From NCBI GenBank assembly GCA_016875735.1, contig VGOW01000010.1, positions 1-64,000 on the forward strand: a DNA stretch of 64,000 bases. The letters run 5' to 3'. The notes below the pieces were generated by a model. That model made no database searches. It saw only the letters and a list, made by a program, of their open reading frames with translations, and was not told the origin of the DNA. The stretch comes from Chloroflexota bacterium (lineage in GTDB: Bacteria; Chloroflexota; Anaerolineae; Anaerolineales; VGOW01). The number at the start of each line of letters is the position of its first letter. Position 1 is the stretch's first letter. Shown here one piece after another: positions 24,886 through 33,732 of this stretch. A program made the position numbers and the translations under genes.

Positions 24886-27800
24886 ATGAATCGTCTGCAC
24901 TCCTCAAACCGAAACCCGCCGCCCGCGAGTCGCAATCGCCTCGTCCCCGATTACGACTCGATGGATCGCGGCGCGTGCGGCATCGGCTTTGTGGCCGACC
25001 GATACGGCCGGCCCAGCCACGCTCTGCTCAACCTCGGATTGCAGGCGTTGATCAATCTTCAGCATCGCGGCGCGCTCAACGCCGACGGTGTCACCGGAGA
25101 TGGGGCCGGGATTCTGACCTCGCTCCCCAAACCGTTCTTCGCCCGCGAAGCCGAACAGCTCACCGGTCATCCGGTGGACGCCGACACCCTCGCCGTCGCC
25201 ACCCTTTTTCTGTATCCCGAAACCATCGACGACTGCCACGCCGTCTTCGAGATCGCCCTCGCCGCCGCCGGCCTGCATCTCATCGGCTGGCGCAGCGTGC
25301 CCACCGACTCGAGCACGCTCGGCCAATACGCCCGCGACACACAGCCCTTTATCACCCAAGCCCTCATCGAACACCCCAAAGGCATGTCCGCCGCCGAAGT
25401 GGAGCGCCGCCTTTTCATCACTCGCAAACGCTTCGACCGCGACGCCAACGGCCTCTCGCTCGCCGCCTACGTCGTCTCCTGTTCGAGCCAGACCATCGTG
25501 TACAAGGGCCTGCTCCTCGCCCCGCAACTCTCCGCCTTTTACGCCGACCTGCGCCATCCCGACTTCGCCCCCCACCTCGTCCTCTTTCATCAGCGATACA
25601 GCACCAACACCCTGCCCGCGTGGCACCGCGCCCAACCCTTCCGCGTCCTCTGCCACAACGGCGAGATCAACACCATTCAAGGCAACATCGCCTGGATGGC
25701 CTCCCGCGAAGCCGACTTACAACTCGACTCGCCCGACTATCACCTCCGCGCCGACGACCTGCACCCGATCATCGATCTCGACGGCTCCGACTCGGCCATG
25801 CTCGACAACGCCGCCGAACTGCTCACCCGCGCCGGGCGCGACATCCGCCACAGCCTGTCCATGCTCATCCCTTCGGCGTGGGAACAAACCGCCGATCAAC
25901 CTCAGTCCGTGCGCGACTTCTATCGCTATCACGCGGCCATCGCCGAACCGTGGGACGGCCCCGCCGCCATCGTCTTCAGCGATGGCCGATACGTCGGCGC
26001 GGCGCTCGACCGCAACGGCCTCCGCCCACTGCGCTACATCATCTGCGACGACGGACTCATCGGCGCGGCCTCCGAAGTCGGCGCGATCAACATCCGCGCC
26101 AAACACATCCTCGCCAAAGAACGCCTCGGCCCCGGCCAAATGTTTGCTGTGGATACCGCCACCGGCAAACTCCTCGACGACCATCACCTCAAACTGCACC
26201 TCGCAACCCTCAAGCCTTACGGCCAATGGCTGAGCGAAAACCTCCGCCCCCTCACCAACCGCGCCTTCCCCCTCCACCCCAACCACCCAACCCACCTAAC
26301 CACCCACCAAGCCGCCTTCGGCTACACCGCCGAAGAACTCGTCGTCGTCCTCCGCCCCATGGTCGAGAACCGCGCCGAAGCCGTGGGCTCGATGGGCGAC
26401 GACACGCCCGCCGCCATCCTCTCGCCTAAACCGCGCCCGCTCTATTCGTACTTCCGCCAGCGCTTCGCCGAAGTGACCAACCCGCCCATCGACTACCTCC
26501 GCGAAACGCACGTCATGTCTCTGCGAGTCCGACTCGGCCACCGCCCCAACCTCCTCACCGAGACCCCCGAACACGCGAAAGTTGTCGAACTCGAAAGCCC
26601 GTTCATCATTGACGCCGCGCTGGCTCATCTTCGGAACGATCCCGATCTCCGCGCCACCACCCTATCGACTCTGGTGGACGCCGCCGTGTGTTCCCGGCCC
26701 GGCGGACTGGCCCACGCCCTTCGCCTCCTCTGCGCCCGCGCCGAATCGGCGGCGCGCTCCGGCTCGCGCCTCATCATCCTCTCCGATGTCAACGTCGATC
26801 CCAAACGCACCTTCATCCCCTCCCTGCTCGCCGCCAGCGCCGTGCATCATGATCTGCTCAACGCCGGACTGCGCGGGCGCGTGAGCCTCGTCGTTGAAAG
26901 CGGCGAGCCGCGCGACGTTCATCATCTCGCCTGCCTGCTCGCCTACGGCGCAAACGCCGTCCATCCGTATCTCGCCCTCGCCACTGCGGCCAGCCTCGCC
27001 AGCGGCGGCCTCACCCCGGCGCGCGCCATGCGCAATTATCTGCACGCCGCCGAGCACGGCCTCTTCAAAATCATGTCAAAGATGGGCATCACCACCGTCG
27101 ACTCATACACCGGCGCGCAAATCTTCGAAGTCGTCGGACTCTCCAACGCCGTCATCGCCCGCTACTTCGAAGGCACGCCGGCTCACGTCGGCGGCCTCGA
27201 TCTCGACGACATCGGCAAGATCGTGATCGCCTGGCATCGGCGCGCATTCTTCCGCGACAACGTTTCGCTGGCCTCGCCCGGCTATTACAAATTCAAGCGC
27301 GACGGCGAAACGCACGCCTTCAGCCCGGAAGTGGTGCGCGCCCTGCACGAGGCAGTGGAAGCCGACGATTACGGCGAATACAAAAAATACAGCGCCCTCG
27401 TCCACTCGCGCCCGCCGGTGGATTTTCGTGATTTGTTGGATTTTGCCGTAGGGGCGCCTCGCGAGGCGCCCCTACCCGCGATGGGCGTCGAACCCGCCTC
27501 CTCCATCATCCGCCGATTCTCCACTGCGGCCATGTCGCACGGAGCGCTCTCCAAAGAGGCGCACGAAACGATGTCGGTGGCCATGAATCGACTCGGCTCG
27601 TTCAGCAATTCGGGCGAGGGCGGCGAAGAGTCGAGTCGGTATCACAACCAGAGAAACGATCGTATCAAACAAGTGGCCTCGGGCCGATTCGGAGTGACGG
27701 CCAGCTATCTTGTCAACGCCGATGAATTGCAAATTAAAATGGCGCAGGGCGCGAAGCCCGGCGAAGGCGGCCAGCTCCCCTCGCACAAAGTGACGGCGGA

Positions 27801-29382
27801 GATTGCCGCACTGCGCTTCGCCCAACCGGGCATGATCCTCATTTCGCCGCCGCCGCACCACGACATTTACAGCATCGAAGACCTCGCCCAACTCATTTAC
27901 GATTTGCGGCAAATCAATCCGCGCGCGGCGATCTCGGTGAAGTTGGTGGCGCAGGCGGGCGTGGGCACCATCGCCGCCGGGGTGGCCAAAGCCGGCGCAG
28001 ATGTGATTCTGATCAGCGGGCACAACGGCGGCACGGGCGCGTCGCCGCTCTCGTCGGTGAAGTATGCCGGCGTGGCTTGGGAACTGGGACTCGCCGACGC
28101 GCAACATGCATTGGTGAACAGCGGGCTACGCGGCCGAGTCCGTTTGCGCGTGGATGGCGGACTGCGCACCGGGCGCGACGTGGTGATCGCCGCACTGCTC
28201 GGCGCGGACGAGTTTTCGTTCGGCACGGTGGCGGCGGTGGCTATCGGCTGTGTGATGGCTCGCGCTTGCCACCTCAACACTTGCCCGGCGGGTATCGCCA
28301 CGCAAGACCCCAAACTGCGAGCCAAATTCCACACTCCGCCCGATCATCTCATGTCGTTCATGAAATTTGTGGCCGAAGAGGCGCGGGGGATTCTGGCGAG
28401 CATTGGGTTGAGTTCAATGCAAGAGGCGGTGGGCCGCGTGGATTTGTTGAAGCAAGTTTCGCCGGGCCTGCCCGGCAACCCGCCCGTTGATCTCACGCGG
28501 TTGACCACGCTTCCCGATGCCGAAGGCCCGCGCAGTTATGTGGGCCAGCCGAATCCGTTAGTGGGGTCGGCGCCCCTGAATCGGACTCTGCTGGTGGAAG
28601 CGGTGAGCGCCATCGAGACGCGCGATCCCGTTGAGTTGCATTATCCGATCACCAACCGCACGCGCGCGTTCGGCGCGTTGGTGGCGAGCGCGGTTGCGAA
28701 GCGGTATGGCGATGCAGGGTTGCCGCCGCACACCATAGTAGTGCGCGCGCGCGGGAGCGCCGGGCAATCGTTTGGCGCGTTCGCTGTGCGCGGGATGCAC
28801 ATGCACCTGCAGGGCGAGGCCAACGATTACGTGGGCAAGGGGCTGACCGGCGGCGAGATTGTGATCAAGCCTTCGCCCGATTATCACGGCGAGCATCCGG
28901 TGTTGGCGGGCAACGCCATTTTGTACGGGGCGACGGGCGGCTCGCTGTTCATCGCCGGGCGCGTGGGCGAACGGTTCGCAGTGCGCAATTCGGGCGCGGC
29001 GGCGGTGGTGGAGGGTGTGGGCGATCACGGCTGTGAATACATGACCGGCGGCGCAGTGGTGGTGTTGGGGCCGATTGGCCGAAACTTTGGGGCGGGCATG
29101 AGCGGCGGGGTGGCGGTATTGCAGATTGCAGATTTCGGATTGCGGATTGCGGATTGCATCAATGCCAGCATGGTGAGGATCGACTCTGTGGCGGATGAAG
29201 ATGCGGAATGGTTGCGAGGGATGATCGCGCGGCACGCGCAACTTACGGACAGCGCCCGGGCGAAACACATTCTCGCCCATTTCGATCCGAGTCAATTCAT
29301 CAAAGTTGCGCCGAGGGGTGAGCCGTTGAAGGAGCCGCTGAGGCCGGAGGTAGTGGCCGTGCCGGAGCCAGCGGTCGCATAA
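24886..29382 (+). CDS. gltB: Glutamate synthase, large subunit
   Basis: Large enzyme (about 1498 residues) transferring the glutamine amide to 2-oxoglutarate. The N-terminal nucleophile Cys is in MDRGACGIGFVA (a short propeptide precedes it). The FMN-binding synthase domain has SNSGEGGEES and HNGGTGASPLSS, the 3Fe-4S ligands are in CHLNTCPAGIATQ, and the C-terminal beta-helix ends in GGAVVVLGPIGRNFGAGMSGG. Three different dispersed repeats lie in frame: a CCACCCAA array (HPNHPTHLTTH), a perfect 28-nt palindrome (AVGAPREAPLP) and an AT-rich unit (LQIADFGLRIAD). The start at 24886 has a good AGGAG; the longer frame does not. No gltD is nearby. Confidence 0.95.
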   Translation: MNRLHSSNRNPPPASRNRLVPDYDSMDRGACGIGFVADRYGRPSHALLNLGLQALINLQHRGALNADGVTGDGAGILTSLPKPFFAREAEQLTGHPVDADTLAVATLFLYPETIDDCHAVFEIALAAAGLHLIGWRSVPTDSSTLGQYARDTQPFITQALIEHPKGMSAAEVERRLFITRKRFDRDANGLSLAAYVVSCSSQTIVYKGLLLAPQLSAFYADLRHPDFAPHLVLFHQRYSTNTLPAWHRAQPFRVLCHNGEINTIQGNIAWMASREADLQLDSPDYHLRADDLHPIIDLDGSDSAMLDNAAELLTRAGRDIRHSLSMLIPSAWEQTADQPQSVRDFYRYHAAIAEPWDGPAAIVFSDGRYVGAALDRNGLRPLRYIICDDGLIGAASEVGAINIRAKHILAKERLGPGQMFAVDTATGKLLDDHHLKLHLATLKPYGQWLSENLRPLTNRAFPLHPNHPTHLTTHQAAFGYTAEELVVVLRPMVENRAEAVGSMGDDTPAAILSPKPRPLYSYFRQRFAEVTNPPIDYLRETHVMSLRVRLGHRPNLLTETPEHAKVVELESPFIIDAALAHLRNDPDLRATTLSTLVDAAVCSRPGGLAHALRLLCARAESAARSGSRLIILSDVNVDPKRTFIPSLLAASAVHHDLLNAGLRGRVSLVVESGEPRDVHHLACLLAYGANAVHPYLALATAASLASGGLTPARAMRNYLHAAEHGLFKIMSKMGITTVDSYTGAQIFEVVGLSNAVIARYFEGTPAHVGGLDLDDIGKIVIAWHRRAFFRDNVSLASPGYYKFKRDGETHAFSPEVVRALHEAVEADDYGEYKKYSALVHSRPPVDFRDLLDFAVGAPREAPLPAMGVEPASSIIRRFSTAAMSHGALSKEAHETMSVAMNRLGSFSNSGEGGEESSRYHNQRNDRIKQVASGRFGVTASYLVNADELQIKMAQGAKPGEGGQLPSHKVTAEIAALRFAQPGMILISPPPHHDIYSIEDLAQLIYDLRQINPRAAISVKLVAQAGVGTIAAGVAKAGADVILISGHNGGTGASPLSSVKYAGVAWELGLADAQHALVNSGLRGRVRLRVDGGLRTGRDVVIAALLGADEFSFGTVAAVAIGCVMARACHLNTCPAGIATQDPKLRAKFHTPPDHLMSFMKFVAEEARGILASIGLSSMQEAVGRVDLLKQVSPGLPGNPPVDLTRLTTLPDAEGPRSYVGQPNPLVGSAPLNRTLLVEAVSAIETRDPVELHYPITNRTRAFGALVASAVAKRYGDAGLPPHTIVVRARGSAGQSFGAFAVRGMHMHLQGEANDYVGKGLTGGEIVIKPSPDYHGEHPVLAGNAILYGATGGSLFIAGRVGERFAVRNSGAAAVVEGVGDHGCEYMTGGAVVVLGPIGRNFGAGMSGGVAVLQIADFGLRIADCINASMVRIDSVADEDAEWLRGMIARHAQLTDSARAKHILAHFDPSQFIKVAPRGEPLKEPLRPEVVAVPEPAVA
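26276..26310. repeat. CCACCCAA array in frame in gltB
   Basis: ACCCCAACCACCCAACCCAC followed by CTAACCACCCACC. It is the same unit as at 11893-11941 and 62206-62236, here read as His/Pro/Thr-rich residues before QAAFGYTAEEL. Confidence 0.75.
27448..27475. repeat. Perfect 28-nt palindrome in frame in gltB
   Basis: GTAGGGGCGCCTCG followed without a gap by its reverse complement CGAGGCGCCCCTAC. Read as VGAPREAPLP in the linker before the FMN domain. Confidence 0.85.
29116..29160. repeat. AT-rich repeat in frame near the gltB 3' end
   Basis: TTGCAGATTGCAGATTTCGG followed by ATTGCGGATTGCGGATTGC. Read as LQIADFGLRIAD inside the beta-helix domain. Confidence 0.75.
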
Positions 29383-29394
29383 CAAACCCCGCAA

Positions 29395-29485
29395 TCGAAA
29401 AATATTCACCACAGAGATCACGGAGTCCACAGAGATTTGCAGATGTTTTCTCCGCACCCTCCGTGCGCTCAGTGGTGAAATTGTG
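29395..29485. repeat. CACCACAGAGATCAC inverted repeat downstream of gltB
   Basis: ATTCACCACAGAGATCACGG mirrors CCGTGCGCTCAGTGGTGAA around a central spacer, the same family as at 22097. It may act as the gltB terminator. Confidence 0.65.
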
Positions 29486-29534
29486 TGCGGCGGGTTATGA
29501 ACTCTGCCCAACATCTACCCGCCAAAATTTGTCA

Positions 29535-29563
29535 TTGACGAGACGGCGCGCGCCGCGTATAAT
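29535..29563 (+). promoter_or_regulatory. Strong sigma70-type promoter upstream of the LysE gene
   Basis: TTGACG (29535-29540), exactly 17 nt, TATAAT (29558-29563). This is the best consensus promoter seen in the window. Confidence 0.85.
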
Positions 29564-29616
29564 GCGCCCAGTTGCTGAGTAATAACAGCAATTCAACAGA
29601 ATACTTTTCAGGCCAC

Positions 29617-29661
29617 GACGCCTTCGCGCACATTAGTGTGATGCCGAAGGCGTCTTTTTTT
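29617..29661 (+). terminator. Leader terminator between promoter and LysE gene
   Basis: GACGCCTTCG (29617-29626) pairs perfectly with CGAAGGCGTC (29645-29654), the loop can form an inner CACA/TGTG stem, and seven T residues follow. It sits after the promoter but 16 nt before the gene, so it must be conditional or leaky. A small upstream hairpin, TTGCTG/CAGCAA (29571-29591), precedes it. Confidence 0.85.
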
Positions 29662-29676
29662 GCTCAAGGAGTTTCA

Positions 29677-30306
29677 ATGCTTTCGACCGTTTTCGCAGGA
29701 ACCATCATCGCTATCTCGTTCGCCGCGCCGCCCGGCCCGGTGGCTATGGAGACCATCCGGCGCGGGTTGCGAGGCGGCTTCCACCCCGCGCTCCGCGTTC
29801 AACTCGGATCGATCATCGGCGATCTGGCGTGGTGCGCCGCCGCGCTCATCGGCCTCGCGCCGCTGGCGCAAATTGCAATCATCCGCACACTCATCGGCAT
29901 CATCGGGGTTGTACTGCTTCTGTATTTCGGCGCGATAGGAATCCGCGATGCGCTTCGGCAATCCTCGCTCAATCTCGGCGCGGGGGGCGGGGAGAAAAAA
30001 GGCGCGTTCCGCGCCGGGGCGGCGATGGCGCTGGCCAACCCGATGGCCGTTGGGTATTGGGTGTCGGTCGGCGGGATCATGATCTCCAAAGGCATCATCG
30101 ACTCGGGCATGAGTCAAACCGGCGCGTTCATCGCCGGGTTCATCGCCGGAATGATTTTGTGGGCCGTGGCCATGGCCGCCATCGTCCGCTTTGGGAAACG
30201 ACTCGTCAACCCCCTCGCCTTCCGCGCCATCACCTTTGTTTGCGGCGCGGCCATGCTCTTCTTCGGCTTCGCGCTCGCATCGCAAATGATCAGCGCCATT
30301 CTGTAA
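29677..30306 (+). CDS. LysE/RhtB-type amino acid exporter
   Basis: Inner-membrane protein of about 209 residues with six predicted helices. The N-terminal segment FAAPPGPVAMETIRRGLRGGF is the LysE/RhtB signature, and ALANPMAVGYW is a second conserved block. Family members export amino acids or related metabolites; the substrate is not visible. Start 29677 has AAGGAG upstream. The longer frame would begin inside the leader terminator. It lies 27 bp upstream of glnA and is probably co-transcribed, hinting at a link with nitrogen or glutamine status. Confidence 0.85.
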   Translation: MLSTVFAGTIIAISFAAPPGPVAMETIRRGLRGGFHPALRVQLGSIIGDLAWCAAALIGLAPLAQIAIIRTLIGIIGVVLLLYFGAIGIRDALRQSSLNLGAGGGEKKGAFRAGAAMALANPMAVGYWVSVGGIMISKGIIDSGMSQTGAFIAGFIAGMILWAVAMAAIVRFGKRLVNPLAFRAITFVCGAAMLFFGFALASQMISAIL

Positions 30307-30333
30307 TCAGTCATCATCGAAAGGAGTCACCTC

Positions 30334-31803
30334 ATGACACTCGAAGCAACCAAACCAGCAGAAACGGCTCTCGGAAAATTGGCGACCGCCAAAGAAGTGA
30401 TTCAGTTGGCGCGCAAGCAGGGACTCAAGATCGTCGATTTCAAGTTTGTGGATTTGCCCGGCACATGGCAGCACTTCAGCGCCACCCTCGACGAGCTGAC
30501 CGACTCCGTGTTCGCCGACGGCATCGGCTTCGACGGGTCGAGCATTCGCGGCTTTCAGGCCATTCACGAAAGCGATATGCTCCTCATTCCCGATCCGACC
30601 ACCGCCGTTGTCGATCCGGTGTGCGCCGTGCCGACTCTGAGCCTCGTCTGCAACGTCGTCGATCCGCTCACCCGCGAGCCGTACAGCCGCGACCCGCGCC
30701 ATATCGCGCAGAAGGCCGAAGCGCACCTCAAAAGCACCGGCATCGCCGACACGTCGTATTGGGGGCCGGAAGCGGAGTTCTTCATCTTCGACAGCGTGCG
30801 CTTCGATCAGAATCAGTACAGCGGCTTCTACGCGATTGATTCCGACGAGGGCATTTGGAACAGCGGCGCAAACGGAGGCCGTCCCAACTTGGGGCACCGC
30901 CCCCGTTGGAAAGAAGGCTACTTCCCGGTGTCCCCCGCCGACACCCTGCAAGACCTGCGCTCCGAGATCGTGCTGAAACTTGTCGAAGCCGGAATCGCGG
31001 TGGAAGTGCATCATCACGAAGTGGCGACTGCCGGGCAGTGCGAGATCGACATGCGCTTCGACACGCTGGTGAGCATGGCCGATCATTTGATGGCCTACAA
31101 GTACATCATCAAAAACATCGCTCGCGCGCACGGCAAGACGGCCACCTTCATGCCCAAACCCATTTGGGGCGACAACGGCTCCGGGATGCACGTGCATCAA
31201 TCGTTGTGGAAAGACGGCGCGACGCTCATGGCCGACGCGAAAGGCTACGCCGGACTCTCGCCGCTCTCGAAGTATTACATCGGCGGATTGCTCAAGCACG
31301 CCCCGGCCCTGCTCGCGCTCGTCGCGCCGACGGTGAACTCGTATCATCGGCTCGTGCCGGGCTTCGAGGCGCCGGTCAACCTTGTGTATTCGCGCCGCAA
31401 TCGTTCGGCGGCAGTGCGCATCCCCATGTACAGCGAAAACCCGAAGGCTAAGCGCATCGAGTTCCGCTGTCCCGATCCCTCATGCAATCCGTATCTTGCC
31501 TTCGCCGCCATGCTCATGGCCGGCCTCGACGGCATCGAGAAGAAGATCGATCCGGGCGAACCGGCGGATTACGATCTGTTCGAGCATCACGGCAGCAACG
31601 GGCACGGGCCGGTGAAGCAAGTGCCCGGCTCACTGCCCGAAGCGCTGGCCGCGCTCGAAGCCGATCACGCCTTCCTGCTCAAAGGCGGCGTGTTCACCAA
31701 AGACGTTCTGCAAACATGGATCGAAATGAAGCGGGCGAAAGAGATCGACCCGATCCGTTTGCGCCCGCACCCTTACGAGTTCCACCTCTACTACGATTGT
31801 TAG
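30334..31803 (+). CDS. glnA: Glutamine synthetase type I
   Basis: ATP-dependent assimilation of ammonia into glutamine; 489 residues. It shows the latch [15 protein letters not shown], the metal-binding AEFFIFD, the glutamate site [32 protein letters not shown] and the ATP-site [10 protein letters not shown]. It ends in [11 protein letters not shown], where type I enzymes often have HP.E...Y. The adenylylation-site KP...Y motif is not seen. AAAGGAG precedes the ATG. It completes the GS/GOGAT pair with gltB. Confidence 0.96.
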   Translation: MTLEATKPAETALGKLATAKEVIQLARKQGLKIVDFKFVDLPGTWQHFSATLDELTDSVFADGIGFDGSSIRGFQAIHESDMLLIPDPTTAVVDPVCAVPTLSLVCNVVDPLTREPYSRDPRHIAQKAEAHLKSTGIADTSYWGPEAEFFIFDSVRFDQNQYSGFYAIDSDEGIWNSGANGGRPNLGHRPRWKEGYFPVSPADTLQDLRSEIVLKLVEAGIAVEVHHHEVATAGQCEIDMRFDTLVSMADHLMAYKYIIKNIARAHGKTATFMPKPIWGDNGSGMHVHQSLWKDGATLMADAKGYAGLSPLSKYYIGGLLKHAPALLALVAPTVNSYHRLVPGFEAPVNLVYSRRNRSAAVRIPMYSENPKAKRIEFRCPDPSCNPYLAFAAMLMAGLDGIEKKIDPGEPADYDLFEHHGSNGHGPVKQVPGSLPEALAALEADHAFLLKGGVFTKDVLQTWIEMKRAKEIDPIRLRPHPYEFHLYYDC

Positions 31804-31815
31804 CCGCCACCGCGA

Positions 31816-31856
31816 ATCGAAAACGCCCGACCCCGATGAGGCCGGGCGTTTTCGAT
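31816..31856. terminator. Bidirectional terminator between glnA and the YeeE gene
   Basis: ATCGAAAACGCCCG (31816-31829) and CGGGCGTTTTCGAT (31843-31856) form a perfect 14-bp stem with T runs on either strand. It ends both convergent transcripts. Confidence 0.85.
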
Positions 31857-31866
31857 CCACATCAGA

Positions 31867-33108
31867 TTATCCGCATCCGCCGCCGCTTTTGTCGCGTTGC
31901 AGCTGCAATTTGATTTTCGGTTCGTACTCTAACGCTTCGTATTCGATCGGACTCGGCGCGGAGGCTTCGTAACGATCGCCCAGCGCGGCGGCGAAAGCAA
32001 AGCGCAGAGTCTCGGGTGGAGCGGAAGGAGTCGGCGTGATGGCCAGCTCGTCTTTGCCAAAGAACGCCAGCCAATTGTTGACGCCGCCTTCCAAAATATA
32101 CACGTTGGGCACGGCTTCGGCGACGAGCGTCTTCCATGCTTCGGTGGCGGCGGTCTCGTCGTTGCTCATCACCACAATCACCCGGTTCGGCGCGGCGTGG
32201 GCAATGAGTTCGGGAACGAGAGTCTTTACTTCGGCGGGGCTGATGCGGCGCGCGCCGCGCAGATGAAACAGGTTGTAGTCGGCTTCACTGCGAACATCGA
32301 GCATCACCAACTGCAAGGTGTTGTCGTACATCGTGTGGAACAGTTCGGCGGGGACGATCTGCGTTTCGCGATTCGCCAGCGCCGCATCTTTGGCCGGGGC
32401 GAGGCGCGCATATTTTTGCTCGGTGGTGGGCGAGCCGATGAGGATCACGCCGACCGCCACGGCCAGCAATGCCGCGCCGCCCGCCAGCCGCAGTTTCGGT
32501 TCTTTCGCCAGATCGCGTTTGCCGAAGAGCCGCTCCAATTGTTCCGCGCCCCAAAACATGAAGAGCGCCATCGCCACAACGAGAGTCACGACGACGCCCG
32601 TCGGCAGGTTGAGCCAATCCATCAACGTGAAGCGGCCGAGATAGCCGCTGTTCTGCCACCAGTGGTCAAAGTAGATTTCGGTTTCGCCGAAGAGGAAGAT
32701 GCCGAACAACACGCCGAGCACGAAGAACAGCGCGTCGAGTTTGCCGGTGACCATGCCCACCAGCGAGGTGCCCGGGCAGAAGCCGCCGATGATGAAGCCG
32801 ACGCCCATGATCAGGCCGCCCACGATCATCGGCCAAAGGTAAGTCGTGTTCACGTAGATTTGGCCGTAATCCAAAATGCCGAGTCCCACCATCGTAAAGA
32901 TCAGCGCCATCGCCGTGACGATCGCGCCGAACATCACTTTGAGCACGGTCAGTTCGGTGAAGTAGAATTGCGCGGCCAGTTTTTGGGAATTGCCGAAGCC
33001 CGATATTTCCAGCACGTAGCCAAAGGCAAAGCCGATGGCGAGGAAGGCCAGATACGACCACGGGTTATCGGCGCTGGTGGTTAGGAGAGAGGGGAGAGGG
33101 AAGTTCAT
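31867..33108 (-). CDS. YeeE/YedE-type sulfur transporter fused to a rhodanese-like domain
   Basis: Membrane protein of 413 residues. The N-terminal 240 residues contain YeeE/YedE helices with the Cys-containing pore motif GGFCPGTSLVG, typical of thiosulfate or sulfur-compound uptake proteins. A rhodanese fold follows (QLVMLDVRSEADYNLFHLRGARRIS through VYILEGGVNNWLAFF). The catalytic loop reads VVMSNDETAAT, with Ser where active rhodaneses have Cys, so catalysis is unlikely. The C-terminus ends GGGCG, possibly a sulfur- or metal-binding tail. It is the last gene of the ArsR-controlled operon. Confidence 0.85.
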   Translation of the reverse strand: MNFPLPSLLTTSADNPWSYLAFLAIGFAFGYVLEISGFGNSQKLAAQFYFTELTVLKVMFGAIVTAMALIFTMVGLGILDYGQIYVNTTYLWPMIVGGLIMGVGFIIGGFCPGTSLVGMVTGKLDALFFVLGVLFGIFLFGETEIYFDHWWQNSGYLGRFTLMDWLNLPTGVVVTLVVAMALFMFWGAEQLERLFGKRDLAKEPKLRLAGGAALLAVAVGVILIGSPTTEQKYARLAPAKDAALANRETQIVPAELFHTMYDNTLQLVMLDVRSEADYNLFHLRGARRISPAEVKTLVPELIAHAAPNRVIVVMSNDETAATEAWKTLVAEAVPNVYILEGGVNNWLAFFGKDELAITPTPSAPPETLRFAFAAALGDRYEASAPSPIEYEALEYEPKIKLQLQRDKSGGGCG

Positions 33109-33124
33109 GGGATTCTCCTTTTGG

Positions 33125-33700
33125 CTACAGCCAAAGTTTCCTCACAAAATAGGCGAGCATGTATGCGCCGCCGAAGACGGCGAACATGAACGCCCACGCT
33201 CCCACCGAAAGCACCGCGCCGCCCGATAGCGCCAACCCCGATGTGCAGCCGCGAGCCATGCGCGCGCCGTAGCCCATGATCGCGCCGCCGAGGAAAGCGA
33301 AGAACCATCGTTGGCGGGCGGTGATGTTGGGACCCTTGTTCGTTTCGATCTTCAAGCGCCCATTGAGCCAACCGGCCACGAAGCCGCCGATCATCGCGCC
33401 GACCACCACCATCACCACCCAATCGTCGAGCGGGTTTTTGTCGCCGCCAGCCAGTTTGAGGAGGTAGGGCGTGCGGTCAACATGCTCAGGGGCAATGGCA
33501 TCTTCCACGAGGACGAGGTAGCGGTTCAGCCCGCCCGATGCGCCGAGTCCGTTGCCGGTGAAGAAGAAAGCGGCGAACAACACGAGGCCGAGCAACAGCC
33601 CCCCGGTGTACGGATGCGCATAGTCTTTTGCCGGGCGGCGGAACAGAGCCGACAAACGATCTTTGAGAGTGATTGGTTTCGATTGAGTGAGAGCAGTCAT
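33125..33700 (-). CDS. YeeE/YedE-type sulfur transport protein (second half-module)
   Basis: Membrane protein of 191 residues with about four or five helices and the family motif GYGARMARGCTSGLALSG, where the conserved Cys is thought to relay sulfur through the pore. It pairs with the longer YeeE/YedE-rhodanese protein encoded 17 bp downstream. The two probably form one importer, as in split YedE systems. Its position behind multiheme cytochromes suggests it moves the sulfur species they produce or consume. Confidence 0.85.
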   Translation of the reverse strand: MTALTQSKPITLKDRLSALFRRPAKDYAHPYTGGLLLGLVLFAAFFFTGNGLGASGGLNRYLVLVEDAIAPEHVDRTPYLLKLAGGDKNPLDDWVVMVVVGAMIGGFVAGWLNGRLKIETNKGPNITARQRWFFAFLGGAIMGYGARMARGCTSGLALSGGAVLSVGAWAFMFAVFGGAYMLAYFVRKLWL

Positions 33701-33732
33701 GGCAACTCCACAAGAAAAAGGTGGGCGAGCGA

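Noticed and set aside
24858-26429. 523-codon plus-strand frame overlapping gltB
   Set aside because: It is Arg/Pro/His-rich noise in frame +2 of gltB; the gltB frame carries all catalytic motifs.
29558-29676. A lysine riboswitch in the LysE leader
   Set aside because: The leader is about 90 nt, far too short, and shows none of the lysine riboswitch core elements.
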